A stretch of DNA of 64,000 nt, from NCBI RefSeq assembly GCF_964199755.1, contig NC_133910.1, positions 7,090,501-7,154,500 on the forward strand. The letters are read 5' to 3'. Positions within the stretch are counted from its first letter, which is position 1. Each line of letters begins with the position of its first letter. The notes under the pieces are model-generated. The model did no database searches, had not been told where the DNA came from, and saw only the letters and a program-made list of their open reading frames with translations. The DNA is from Larus michahellis. Its lineage: Eukaryota > Chordata > Aves > Charadriiformes > Laridae. Below, piece by piece: positions 45,794 through 57,200 of the stretch. A program made the position numbers and the translations under genes.

Positions 45794-47840
45794 ACAAAGC
45801 CATCGAAACCGGGCTCCAAGGCTTTGACCCCGTGTTCGGCCTATGTCTTTACACAGGCTCTCCCACCTCTCCGCAGCAAGGACAGCTGGGCTGTAGCTTT
45901 TGGGTCAGCTCTTGCCCTAGCCTTTGGCTCAAGGTCTCAAAGAACCCGTGATCTACTGAACTCAGCAGATTGTTGGAAGGAGGAATAACGAGGACGTAGG
46001 GGAAGCGGGGATCAGTCGGGACGTGAACAGTGAAAAGGGATCGGGGGATGAGATGTTGCAAGCGGTTCCACACACAAAGCTTTTTCCATGACCAAAGAAA
46101 ATATCGAGAGAAACCTCAAGCGACTTGCAGCGTGTGGGTTTCGCACCCCCACCCCCCAGCCCCCCCACCCCCCCATTTTGTCTTACCCGGTTCCTGCGTT
46201 ACCAAATGTTCTTTCCATTGAAAAGTAATTAAAAGATAGAGCTTCCCTCTCAGAGCCTGTCGCCTTCTGGATGGCCACGTGCTGCATCAGGTCTCCCAGG
46301 CGGAGCTGCAAGTTGAGTCTGGCCGCTCTGTGTACCGGAAGCATTTTGATGTGCAATATTAGAAGAAACAAAATATATATATTATATTATTTAAAGCAAA
46401 AAGAAAAAGGAAAAAAAAAAAAAACAAACAGAAAAAAAATAACTAAGTTCCTCCTTCCACGGGTGAGTTTAATCGACATCCCTTCTCACGCGTGGTGTTG
46501 GGGTAGGGGAGAGTCCCGAAGCCAAGAGGGGGGAATGGAAGGAGGAGAGGGGAAGAGATTGGTGCTAAAATAGAGAGAGAGGATGGGCTCGTCTGATTTG
46601 TTTCTACCTCTCACTGTGAAATCTCTGGTGCTCTTAAAAAAGTGTGTTATTTTATATATATGACTTTAACTATTTAAGGTTGTGAAGGTGCTACAGTGTC
46701 TTGCCACAGACCCGAAAAAAAAAAAAAAAAAAAAAGCCCATAGGAGCCTCTCGTTAGGAAGAGAGGAGGTTACGATCTGCAGCTAAATCAGAGAAACACT
46801 CACCTTTAAAGGGATCCTTTAATCGCCGTGGATGCCAATCGCGCGCAACAACTCAAAGCGTGTCCAAAATCACTTACAGGATATTTTAAAAGCAAATTTG
46901 CCTGTTTTTTGTTGTTGTCGTTAATCAGCACTTCACCGCTTTGGGAGGGGAGCGAGGGCTACAGCTCGTCTGGAAGCACTGAGCCTCAGAGAGCGCTATT
47001 TTTTTCACTCATTTGTCGTGTAAGTCGTTTTGCGGCCGTGGCCTTGGCCAGGCGTCCGCATCGGCTGGCGCCTGCAGCCATTCCCTGGTCTAAGCTCGTA
47101 TTTAAACCCAGCTCCGCAAACCTCCTGTCCGGCCCCTCTGGCACGACTGACACGCCGGTACCTTGGTTCGGAACCCAGCCGGGCTTGGAGGGGCTTTGTT
47201 TTGTTAAGTTTTGTAGAAATTTAGTCTCTATATGTAAATTTGGAGGAATTTTTTTTTTTTTTTTTTAAAGAGGATAATTATGGTAATCTTTAATTCTATA
47301 TAAGGAATAATATTGATGTAATCGGAGCTGTACTGTATCGGAAACGCTTCAGTGCCTGTTTGGAGTTTTCATGTCTCATACGGACTATGGATTTTATTTT
47401 TTTGAGGAAAAAAAAAAAATTATATGTGAGTCTCTCTTTGTGTATTCTTTTTTTTTTTTTTTTTTTAATTAATTTTTACTACTGCCTGCTGGTTGGTTTC
47501 CAACAACCCTCAGAAAAGGTTAACAAGATCTGTCCCAAATACCTCACCCTCCGCGCAGCCCTGCCTCTGCTCAGAAATACCTCACCCCCCCGCGGGGCCG
47601 GCTCCCCCCGGCTCCCCCCGGCCAAAATCACCATCCATCGCCCACCGCCCGCCTGCTGCCTTCCCGCGCACACACATTCCCGGGTTTCTCCCTCCCTCGT
47701 CCTCTCGCCATCGGTTTTATGTGTTTTCTTGAGGCTGGAGTTACCGTTTGTTCTCATTAAAGCTTTTTTTTTTCCTTTTCTTTTCTTCTTTTTTTTATTT
47801 TTTGGACTTTAAATAAATATTTAAAACTGAGGCAATGAAA
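45794..47840 (+). other. COL27A1: COL27A1 3' untranslated region (approximate end)
   Basis: AT-rich sequence with A and T runs and no coding pattern follows the stop. The best polyadenylation signals are ATTAAA at 47756-47761 and AATAAA at 47812-47817; the latter is followed by a GT-rich stretch (ggtatggttttttt). A 2.05-kb UTR is plausible, but the true cleavage site cannot be fixed from sequence. A C-rich block (46141-46176) and long A runs lie inside. Confidence 0.65.
47812..47817 (+). terminator. COL27A1: Likely COL27A1 polyadenylation signal AATAAA
   Basis: Canonical hexamer 2.0 kb after the stop. A GT-rich element lies about 30 bases downstream, and GC-rich intergenic DNA begins just beyond. 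ATTAAA at 47756-47761 is a possible alternative. Confidence 0.6.
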
Positions 47841-48244
47841 CGGGACTGGTATGGTTTTTTTGCTTCTTCCTGGGAAATTTAAGTGGGTGCGAGGTGCAGA
47901 AATAGCCCGTTGGTGCAAGAGCCCAGAGACCCCCCCCAGGGGACCCCAACCCACCCCCGAACCCCCTCCTCTGCTCACCGCACCACCTGCCCAGCCCTCG
48001 GCTGCGTGTCACCCCCCCGCTGCCCCACCAGCCCCTACCTTGGCCACCTCCCCATCCTGACACAGCGCGGGGGAGCGAGAACAAAGGAAAAAAAAAATTA
48101 AAAAAAAAAAAAAGAAAAAATAAAGAGCCGAGCTGATCTTTTTCATTGCTGAAGCCCAAATCGCATCTCAATTGCTCCAAGCTGACGTCGAAACCTGACG
48201 TCTTGCTTAGGAGGTCGCATCCAGGGTGGGGGGACACACAGGGG

Positions 48245-48790
48245 TGTTATGGTTTGAGGAACCCCCAACAATTTATTGTCATTTAGACAATTATTCTCTC
48301 ACGCGATGAGCCCTCCCCACCTGGGAAGGGGAATCAGGGAAAAACAAGGAAACCCGAGGGTTGACATATAAACAGATGCGATACAATAACACTTAATAAC
48401 TAACATTAATAATGCTGAAGAACCAGTATTGATCCCGATGCCAATACAAAGCACACGAGGCCCATCCCCAGCCCATTCCATCGCGGAAGCCATGCGCTCC
48501 CGGCAGGGACAGCCAAGGTGGGACTCTGCGAGCGTGGCAGCAGCGGGGGGAAGGGACGGGGTCAGGGTCTGGCACCGGGGCGAGGAGTGCTCAGGGTGGC
48601 AGCCAGCAGGGGAGAGAGAGAGAACTCCTGAGCAAACCTCCAATTTATATTGAATGGGACATTCCTGGTATGGAATAACCCTGTTGGCAGCCTGGGGCAA
48701 GCACCCGGGTCTCGCTCCTCCTCGTCCCCACACCTGGCGAGCCCCAAAACACCGAGACCTCGAAACCCACACCCCAGAGCTGGCTGGAGA
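48245..48790. mobile_element. Probable bird LTR-type interspersed repeat
   Basis: The segment opens TGTTATGGTTTGAGG and contains caatttattgtc, ataatgctgaagaacc, and, near 48665, ggtatggaataaccctgttgg. These phrases resemble an LTR repeat common in bird genomes, as I remember it. Target-site duplications and exact borders were not found, so orientation and limits are uncertain. Confidence 0.35.
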
Positions 48791-49594
48791 GTGAATATTT
48801 TCACCAATTCAGACACCAGAGTCTTCTAAAAAAGTGCAGTTTTTCCCAAGCATTAGAAGGGAAATGAGCCCCGTGTCGCTCAAACAAGGACAAGGGGTGA
48901 CCCCCTCCCAGGGAGCCGCGGGGGCTGGTCTCGGGTTGTGCTGGGGCGGGGGACGGGGCCGCCCCGTGTTTGCTGCCCCCGTTCCCGGCATTGCGGCCGG
49001 AGGGACCCCCTGGCACGGCGGGGCTACGGCAGCTTTGGCAGCGCCTTAAAAACGGGTCGGGTTGGGGCTGACCGTCACTCACGCGAACCAGCCCTTCCCG
49101 AAACACGCTGCTGGTGGCCAGGGAGACAGCAAACACATTTACCAAATAAATCAATGCACACAAGTACGAGGCCAAAGTTGGACGAGGCACCATTAGAGAG
49201 ATCCGCAGTTAAAGAAGCTCTAATTTATTTATTTTGTTAAAAGGCTGAGCCCACTGCACCAGTTGTTCCCTTGCCACATGTCCGTCCTCCCCCCCCGGCA
49301 CACTTCCCGGCAGAATTTATTAAACAAGTCCCTGTCTTTACCATTTCTTGTAGATTGCTTAAAATTATCAGTTATTTATCAGCAGCCACAGCCCAAAGGC
49401 CACCCCATCACTGCAAGCACCGCAAGGCCACGGGCACACAACAGGGGGCTCGGCTGGAAAGGGTAAAACCCCCAGATTTCATGGTTTTAGGGATCCCCCC
49501 ACAGCTGCTGGGGTAGAGTCAGCTCAGGAAAGTGGAACCGCTGGGGAGGCGAAGGAGAGGTTGGGGTTTGGTTTGGTTTTAAATGGTGCAGCTT

Positions 49595-50066
49595 ATCATA
49601 GAATCATAGCCTGGTTTGGGTTGGACGGGACAGTTGGAGGGACCTTTAAATGCCCCTGCCCTGGGCAGGGACACCCCCCACCAGCCCAGGTTGCTCCAAG
49701 CCCCGTCCAACCTGGCCTTGAACCCCTCCAGGGATGGGGCAGCCACAGCTTCTCTGGGCAACCTGGGCCAGGGGCTCACCACCCTCAGAGTGAAAAATTT
49801 CTTCCTAATACCCAATCTAAATCTCCCCTCTTTCAGTTTAAAACCGCTGCCCCTCGTCCCATGGCTCCCCTCCCTGATCCAGAGTCCCTCCCCATTTTTC
49901 CTGGAGCCCCTTTAGGGACTGGAAGGGGCTCTAAGGTCTCCCCGGAGCCTTCTCTTCTCCAGGCTGAACCCCCCAACTCTCTCAGCCTGTCCCCACAGCA
50001 GAGGGGCTCCAGCGCTCTGACCATTCCTGCAGCCTCCTCTGGCCCCACTCCCACTGCAGACCCGTG
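49595..50066 (-). mobile_element. Long CR1 LINE 3' fragment
   Basis: Starts atcatagaatcatagcctgg and runs through gggcagggacacccccca, ttcttcctaatacccaat and ctgtccccacagcagagg. This is the reverse complement of about 470 bp of the CR1 3' end. Confidence 0.93.
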
Positions 50067-50577
50067 TTGTGGCCCCATCCCCAGCAGCACCCATGTTCTC
50101 CCCACCCCAATTCCCCCCCCTAGACCACACATAGCCCCCAGAGCCAGCCCCCTGCCCTGGTGAGCAGCAACACCCGTGCAGACCTGAAGCCCTCACAGCC
50201 CCGTGGACGAGCAGCCACCCCTCAGCCACCGCCCCGGGGATTTATTTGCCCTGTGGAGAAAAGCCACGTCCAGGTGCCACTCAGTGCCCCCGTGGCCCCG
50301 CTTGCAAACACACCCGGAGCCAGCCGAGAGCTTTGCTGGGCACCTGCAAAATTAATTGCAAATTTCCGAGAACAGAAGCCTGTTGGTGAAATGGGGCGGG
50401 TGTGGGGCTTGCGTTTTTGTTGGGAATTTTTTTTTTTTTTTCCTCTTTTCTGCTGGAGAAACCCAAGCTTTTGCAAGTTTGATTTCCTCCACCTGCTATT
50501 GCTTCATGCTTGAGCAAACAGCCCAGCGGCTAAACAAGCACATCGGGGCTGGGGACGTCCCGCTTTGCGGGTGGCCG

Positions 50578-50585
50578 TATATAAG
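50578..50585 (+). promoter_or_regulatory. TATA box of the first ORM gene
   Basis: TATATAAG lies 58 bases before the ATG, which suggests a transcription start near 50610 and a 5'UTR of about 30-35 bases. A C/EBP-like ATTGCAAAT at 50355-50363 lies some 250 bp upstream; C/EBP control is known for mammalian ORM genes, but use of this site is inferred. Confidence 0.75.
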
Positions 50586-50642
50586 GGACTGGGATGAGCG
50601 ACAGCCCGCCAGAGCAGGAGCCTCCTCTCGGCCACCTGGGCG

Positions 50643-50753
50643 ATGCTGGCTGCCCTCGCCCTCCTCCTGGGGCTGCCGCTCGCCCTCACCGCCGACCCCC
50701 CCGGCTGCGCCCCGCTCCTCACCGTCACCCTCGACAATGCCACCGTCCCTGGG
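50643..50753 (+). CDS. ORM1: ORM exon 1 (coding part, 111 bp)
   Basis: Encodes the signal peptide and the mature N-terminus DPPGCAPLLTVTLDNATVPG. The donor is gtaagc, phase 0. This ATG is the first after the TATA box in frame with a signal peptide. Confidence 0.92.
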
Positions 50754-52832
50754 GTAAGCCCTGCCCTCAGCCGGGCGCCCGTCCTCGCCTTTTCTACCAG
50801 CACCATGAGCCGTTACGGGGCCGGGAACGGGTTATGAACCCCATGGGCCGCTCAACGCTTATCTCACTGCCTGGCCATGCTTATTTTCCTAAAAAAAAAT
50901 CAAGGCTGCTGCACAGGAGCATGGGGACAGGGCAAAGCCTTGCAGCTCTGCACCCATAAACTCACGAGCAAACGCTTTGGGGGGGCTCCTGCTTCCATCC
51001 CCCCATGCAAACCGGGCTGGGCAGCACCGGCCCCAGTGCTTCGCCGCTCTCTTTTAAGTCCTTCAAGTGACGGGGACTCGGGTCACGAGTCGCCATCCGC
51101 AAAAACCCTTCACTGCATAAACAGTATTTAGTCCCTCGGGGATGTTTAGTGGGAGGAAAGCAACGAGAGCCGGGCACAGAGCGGGCGGGACAGGACCGCG
51201 GAAGCAAACTGGCCATCCCGGAGCTGGGGCATCGCCTTTGTGGGGAGGGGGCAAAGCCAAGAGCCCCTCACCCGGCCTGGATCCTGCCCGGGACGGTCAC
51301 CTACCGGGTTGCTGGTGGCCATGGGTGAACCCAGCACGGCCCCCCCAACCCTTCCCCGCTCCCCACCTCTCCGCAGCTCCTGGGACAGTGGATCTACATC
51401 GCCGGCGCCTCCAGGTACGAGCCTCACCTGGCAGAGCTGAGGGCTGTGAAACACGCGGTTTTTTCCTTCTCTCCCGGCAGCCACGAGGACGAGCTCAACG
51501 TCACCGAAATCATGAGACTGTAAGGACGGGGATTCACCCCCTCATCCCGCTCCCCCCAACCCCAGGGACATTTCCACCCACCGACACCATCCTCCGGGCT
51601 GAGACACCCCACAGATTTGGGGCTGGAGAGCAGCTGTGACAAATTTATTTAAGCTCATCAGCTCGGCTCCAGTTCTGAACCCTCGGGTTTGGTTGGGGCA
51701 GTTTTGGGGAGCGGGAGGGTTGCCCCGTCTGACCTCTCTGCCCCGCAGGAACGAGACGTGCGTGGTGAGGAACACCAGCAAGATCCTCATCTTTTGGCAC
51801 AACTCCACCCTGGCACATGGTAAAGCCCCGGCGGCGGCGTGGGGGTGGGATGGGGAGGGCACTGCACCCGCACCTTGCACCCTCCCGCTTCTACCCCTGC
51901 TATTTGGCATCCCGAGCCCCCGTCATGAGGCCATTTTACACCTCACAACATGCCTGCAACTGAGGGGGAAAGTTTCCCACAGACTGGTCCCCACTGGGAT
52001 GGGTCTCCCACGGTGAGGGGGGTGAGCAGCCCCCGCCGCGCTGCCGGCTCTGCCCGGGCTGAGCCCCGGCATGGGGAGACGCTTGCCAACGGGGGACCCC
52101 CCTCTCCCCGTGCCTTCCAGTCGATGACCAGATCTTTTCCACGGCCAAACTGATCCAAAACGACAAGGACCTGCTGATCATGAAGCATCTCAACCCCAGC
52201 TCCCCAGGTCTGAGCCTCTCGGGTAAGTGGATGCTGCGCGGATCCGCAGGGCACGTCCCTGCCCAGGGACGCTTCGATGGGCACCGGCATCCCCAGGCCT
52301 CGCAGGCAGGCAAAAAGCCTCTTTTCCCCCCAGTACAGAGAGGGGAAAGATGGGGGCGGGCAGGCAGCGAGCTCCCCATCCACACCACGGGGACCACCAG
52401 GGAGCGAAGAACTCCCTAAAATTCCCTTTTCCCCCCCCTCTCCGCCCATTCTCCTTTTACCGCCCCATTTCTCCATCAGCGCGGACGCCCAACGTGACCA
52501 AGGAGCAGATGGAGGAGTTCAAAGCCCACCTGCACTGCCTGGGCCTCACCGAGGAGGACGTGTTCTTCACCTCCGAAAAGGTCCGAAGCCCTCCCCAGGG
52601 CAGGAGAGCCCCAGCAGGGGCCAGCTCCTGCCGCCGGCTGGGATGGGGGTCCCGGGGGGGTGGAGGATCTGTTTCCCCCCACAGTCCCTCTCCTCCCTGG
52701 CTGATCCTGGCTCTTGGGGCGGTTTTGGGGCAAGGGGACACCGACGTCCACTCTCCCCCTCTCCCGCAGGACGCCTGTCCCCTGCCCGGGGAGAAGACGG
52801 GGGAAGACGACACGGAGCCGCGGTCGGGGTAA
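50643..52832 (+). CDS. ORM1: Orosomucoid (alpha-1-acid glycoprotein), six exons, 196 aa
   Basis: A secreted plasma lipocalin of the acute-phase response that binds small hydrophobic and basic ligands; the chicken homologue is also the ovoglycoprotein of egg white. Exons: 50643-50753, 51377-51519, 51749-51819, 52121-52222, 52480-52580 and 52770-52832, with intron phases 0, 2, 1, 1, 0 and 591 coding bases. Residues 1-17 form a signal peptide (MLAALALLLGLPLALTA). GQW at 40-42 is the lipocalin GxW motif. Cysteines C22, C89, C162 and C179 sit where human ORM has C23, C90, C165 and C183, so the disulfides C22-C162 and C89-C179 are expected. Six sequons (NAT, NVT, NET, NTS, NST, NVT) predict heavy N-glycosylation. 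The TATA box and AATAAA (53002-53007) frame a complete unit. The symbol follows synteny; one-to-one orthology with mammalian ORM1 or ORM2 is not implied. Confidence 0.93.
51377..51519 (+). CDS. ORM1: ORM exon 2 (143 bp)
   Basis: Begins LLGQWIYIAGASRYEP with the lipocalin GxW motif and ends NVTEIMR plus two bases of the next codon. The acceptor is cgcag; the donor gtaagg overlaps a would-be TAA stop, so the exon must end here. Confidence 0.92.
51749..51819 (+). CDS. ORM1: ORM exon 3 (71 bp)
   Basis: Encodes NETCVVRNTSKILIFWHNST and LAH. It contains C89 and three sequons in 23 residues. The donor is gtaaag, phase 1. Confidence 0.92.
52121..52222 (+). CDS. ORM1: ORM exon 4 (102 bp)
   Basis: Encodes VDDQIFSTAKLIQNDKDLLI followed by MKHLNPSSPGLSLS, the central beta strands. 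The acceptor is tccag and the donor gtaagt, phase 1. Confidence 0.92.
52480..52580 (+). CDS. ORM1: ORM exon 5 (101 bp)
   Basis: Encodes the C-terminal alpha helix (TKEQMEEFKAHLHCLGL) with C162, then TEEDVFFTSEK. The acceptor is atcag; the donor gtccga is weaker than the rest. Confidence 0.9.
52770..52832 (+). CDS. ORM1: ORM exon 6 (coding part, 63 bp)
   Basis: Encodes DACPLPGEKTGEDDTEPRSG and TAA. It carries C179 and an acidic tail, as in mammalian ORM. Confidence 0.9.
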   Translation, partial: DACPLPGEKTGEDDTEPRSG

Positions 52833-53001
52833 ACCCCAGGGGCCGGGTCAGCTGCTCCATCCTCATCCTCATCCTCCTCCAGCCCCTCTGCGGGGATGTC
52901 ACTGCCCGCCAGGGCCAGCTCAGCCTCAGGACTTTCTAGGGAGATTTCGTTTTTTCCTCCTGGATGAAACACCTCGTTTCCCTGTTCTCACCTGGACCAG
53001 A

Positions 53002-53007
53002 AATAAA
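53002..53007 (+). terminator. ORM1: Polyadenylation signal of the first ORM gene
   Basis: AATAAA lies 170 bp after the stop, giving a short 3'UTR of about 190 bases. Confidence 0.8.
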
Positions 53008-53029
53008 CCCTCATGTTACACCCCCCTGT

Positions 53030-54169
53030 CGCTTCCCGCATCCTCGCCGGGAGCACGGGCAGGACCCCTCCTGCCTGCCCTGCCCTGCCCGCGGTGCCGC
53101 ATCTCCCACCCTGCCTTTCACTCTCGGCAGGAAAAGCCCCGGACAAAACCCCACCTGGGCCAGGCATGGCAGCGGGCGGGGGGACACTCATCCCTCCTGC
53201 CGGCTCCGTGGTGGCACGGGACCCTCCTGCCACCCCACCCAGTGCGTCCCCTCCAACAGTAGGGCTCGGGGATGCCAGCACCCACCCATCAGCCCCGACG
53301 CCACGGGGAGAGACACAAACCTGCCCCCCCCGCCCCGAGTCTCCTCCACCGCGACTCAAACCAGCCGAGGTGCTTTTAGCACCCAAACATCCCACCCTGA
53401 ATTTTTCAGGTGAAATCCCACGAGCCTGCGCAGGGGCGGGGTGACACGGGGTGACATCGCGCCTTCCCCGGGTGTCTCCGAGCAGGGGAAGGGGGAAAGG
53501 ACAGGAAAAAACATCAAAAACCATCACCCAGGGCCAGACCGAGGGACTCGGGGGGACTCGAGGGACTCCCCGCTACCGGAGGGGAAAAGGCAAACAGAAA
53601 TAAAGCCAGAAAAGCAGGTCCTGCCCTGCCCGGCAGCATGGGGACAGCAGTGGGACGGGGGGCTCGGGGGACACACCGCAGGGGACGCGTCCAGCAGAAC
53701 GGGGGTGACCTCCTGGGACCCCCTCAGTCCCATTTTTACAACCTGTTTTGGCAAGGAAGGGGAAAAGACCTTCCTGCCCAGGGAGAAGGGGGCTCTTTGA
53801 AGCCCCCCCAGGCTTCACCCAAGGTGGGGGGCGGCTGCGCCCCAGCCAACATCTGGAGAGCAGGAGGGAACCGCGGTGGCTGCTCGCAGGGAACAAGACC
53901 AGCAAATTTAGGGCAGATTTTAGTTTTAAATACAGCAAGTGCATCGCCCCCACAGACACCTACTGACACTCACTGACGGCAGCAGCCAAGGCCCGGGCAC
54001 GCGGCTCTTCTCTGGGACACGTCCCCAAAAGGTGCCAGTTGCGTCACTGTCGCCGAGCCCCCGGCACGTCCCATCCCCCCCCGCAGGGCTGCAAAAGCAA
54101 ACGGCCGAGCAAGTCCGTCCGTCCACCCGTCCGGGGCTTCGCTCGCTCGCTCCTGGCTTTGGGGCAGCC
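53030..54169. other. Intergenic region between the two ORM genes
   Basis: About 1.1 kb, GC-rich with C and G runs. A second AATAAA at 53599-53604 and a TTTAAATA at 53926-53933, a possible weak TATA for the second gene, are the only signals noted. No exon or repeat family recognised. Confidence 0.5.
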
Positions 54170-54280
54170 ATGGCCAGTGCCGGGGTGGTCACCGCCGTCC
54201 TCGGCCTCGCTGCGCTGCTGCTGCCCACCGCCGCCATCCCCTGCCCAGCCCCGCGCCCCACCAACACCACGGCATCCAAG
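54170..54280 (+). CDS. ORM-like gene 2, exon 1 (111 bp)
   Basis: Signal peptide followed by AIPCPAPRPTNTTASK. Same length and phase as exon 1 of the first gene. The donor is gtagga. CCATGG forms a good start context. Confidence 0.78.
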
Positions 54281-57200
54281 GTAGGAGACACCCGAGCCCC
54301 GGGGATGCCCCACTCCTGCCGCGAGTTTGTGGGTGCTCTGCTGAGCCTCACCACCCCCTGGGGAAGGGGGGACCCTCCCTCGCCCCCCCAGCACATCCAC
54401 CGAGGCGCCCTCACAAAAAACAAGCAGGACGCGTTTGCTTTCCAAAACACCTCAAATCTCTCAATTTTCGCATGGTCCCCCAGCAAGTCCCAGAGGTGAC
54501 CTCAAAAGAAGGGGGGGGGGGGGGGGGGGCGCTATTTTTTGGTGCAACTTCCCCGCGGGAGCAGAGGGCTGTCCTGGCCCCTCACCGCACAGGGGCACCC
54601 GCAGCCAACGCCGCACCAGTTCCCAATGCCCACATTCAGCTCTTTCCCCCCCCGGGCATTCGCACAGGTTTCATTGTGTTGCTGCTGGCGCGGCGCAAGA
54701 GGGAAAACTAGCAGAGGACAGAGGTCAAAAGGAGTGATTTTTCCAATGGGAGGGTGCAAACCTCTTCCCCAAAGTTCCCCCTGCGGCCCCCAAGGCTCTC
54801 ACTGCCCTGTCCCTCTCTCCCCGCAGCTGCTGGGGACGTGGCTGTACGTGGCCGGGGCCGCCCAGTTGCCCCAGCACCTCCTGGAGATGCTGCTCATCGA
54901 CCACGGCCACCTCCATGTGGAGCCCGGCGCCGGCGAGCAGGAGCTGCGCGTCACCCAGCATGTGGCCGTGTAAGGAGCAGCCCTCGGGTCCCCAAACCAT
55001 CTCCTCCCACGCGCCGCAGCCCCCGCAACGCCCGACACCAGCGCGGTTTCAGACTGGTTTTCCCAAGGAGAGAGTCCCTCCTGGCTGCTCCATGCATGAT
55101 CTCCCCTCCCCTCCTCACCCCTTCTTTTACTTAGTTATTTCAGCAGCCCCCAGGTTCAGGCAAATTTTGCAGGGCACAGAGGTCTTGCAGGCACCGAGGT
55201 CTTGCAGGCACCAAGCCCTGCAGGCGTGGAGGATGCAGGACAAAGGCAAGGAGAAGACCTCTCCAGAGGAGAGGTCCTCTCCAGAGGTTCCTGCACCGCG
55301 GCTGCTGACCCCGCCAGGCACCAAAAGCCGTTTTTTTCCCCCCCAGGGTCAGGCTTTAAGAATTTTTCTGTGCCGACACCAGCAGCTCTTTGGCAGCTTC
55401 GGTTATTTCGGGGTGGAAAAACATCTCGCCATCAAGGAGCCGGGGCAAGGGCAAGGCTGAGAGCAGGAGCTGCAGGTGGAGGTCAGGCAGACGCACGGGA
55501 GAAATGGCTTAATTATAACAGTGAGAGCAATTAATTAACCCTGCGGAGGAGCTGGTGGGTGCCCGTGCAGGGCCGGGGCTTTGTTGGTCCTTTCCAGCCC
55601 GTGGCAGGGGGTCTCTGCTCCCCTTCCCCTCTCTCTCTCCAGGGGGGACCAGTGTCTCACCAACAACTCCACCTACTTCGAGATCACCGCCGGTAACGCC
55701 ACGCTGGTGAAACATGGTGAGGAGCACCGCTGGGCGCAGCCGTCAGGTTTATCATCACCCAGACCATTTTTTAGAGGGGCTGAGACAGGCAAAGGGTCCA
55801 CGGCCATGTTTTACATCTGACATATTTTATTCCCAGGTCATTTTGTCCATTAGAAGCCAAGATTTGATGCCAAGGCCAGGTTGGACAGGGCTTTGAGCAA
55901 CCCGGTCTAGTGGGAGGTGTCCCTGCCCAGGGCAGGGGCTGGGACTGGATGATCTTTAATGTCCCTTCCCACCCAAACCTTTCTACGGTTCTATAATAAT
56001 GTTTGGTGGACTCCAAACAGCTCCCCAGGGCTGGGGGCACCCCGGTCCGGCCCCGCTCCCGGGGGTTGCGGCCCCGCCATTAAGCCACACTAAACCCAAC
56101 ATCGTGCCAGGAGCAAGGAGCAAACCCGCTCCCACCCCCGCAGGAGAAGACCGCCTCCTGCCTCACCTGTAAAGTTATTTCACAATCCCGTGGGGAAAGG
56201 AGGGGAACATTTGTGGCAGGTTTCAGTGAATTAATGAAGCCTCGCCTTCTGAATTGTTTCCTCCTCCTCGCTGAGGAAGGGAGGTGAGCGTCGCAAATTC
56301 CCTGAGGCAGCCTTTGCACTGACGCAGCCCAGACGGCATTGCTGCGGGCAGGGGACAGTTTCCCCCTGTTTTTGCAGGAGGTGGGGGGGCTGGGGGCCGG
56401 GCAGCCTCGCTGGCACCCCGAGACCAACCATCCCCCCGGCACATCGCTGCGGCAGGACAGGAGCTGGGCGGCTTCGGCTCCTTCACAGCCCAGCACACGC
56501 TTAGGAAATACCATTCAAATAAACCCAGAGCCAAACAGCTCACCCCACGTCAGGACATTTGTCCTCCCCACTGCTGAGGGATGGCTCCCAGGGCTTTGTA
56601 GCCATAGGACGAGGGGCAATGGCTTTTAACTAGAGCAGGGCAGGTTTAGATGAGACATGAGGAAGAAGTTCTTTACACTGAGGGTGGTGAGACACTGGCC
56701 CAGGTTGCCCAGAGAGGGGGTGGAGGCCCCATCCCTGGAGACATCCAAGGCCAGGCTGGATGAGGCTCTGAGCAACCTGATCTAGTTGAAGATGTCCCTG
56801 CTGACTGCAGGGGGTGGGACTAGATGGCCTTTGAAGGTCCCTTCCAACCCAACACGTTCTATGGTTCTATGCATTGCCTATACCCAGGCTGCGGTTTATC
56901 GCTGCTGCAGCACCAAAAAGCTGAATATTGTGTCTGTTCCCCACCCCCATTCTGTTCTCTCAAAGCCAAGACCCACCAAACCCTGGGGACGCTGGTGAAC
57001 CTCAGCTCTGAAGACGTTTTACTCATCCAGCACGAACTGCAGAGGGAAAGGACGTATTTGGGACTGTATCTCTACGGTAGGCAAACTCCATCCTAAAGTA
57101 ATTTAAAGCTACCACGGGACACCAAAATATGCGCGTAAAATTACCAGCTACAGCCACACAGCAACTTGGTTTCACCAACAGTCAGTGATTTTCCCGAGAC

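Larger units (their letters stand above)
47850..50577. other. Intergenic region between COL27A1 and the first ORM gene
   Basis: C-rich and A-rich low-complexity DNA (47930-48120), a probable LTR-type repeat (48245-48790) and a long CR1 fragment (49595-50066). The rest shows no coding exon that I can support. The last 200 bp before 50578 hold the ORM promoter region. Confidence 0.6.

Noticed and set aside
46141-46176. C-rich block in the COL27A1 3'UTR as an i-motif or regulatory element
   Set aside because: Low-complexity C runs are frequent in this GC-rich region (also near 47930 and 41870); nothing points to a specific function.
49561-50163. Plus-strand open frame of 200 codons
   Set aside because: It lies inside a minus-strand CR1 fragment and GC-rich flanking DNA. 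Long frames on GC-rich DNA are common by chance and no family is recognisable.
52227-52972. Long open frames on both strands over ORM exons 4-6
   Set aside because: They are out-of-frame readings of the GC-rich ORM exons and introns. The spliced frame with the lipocalin motifs accounts for the region.
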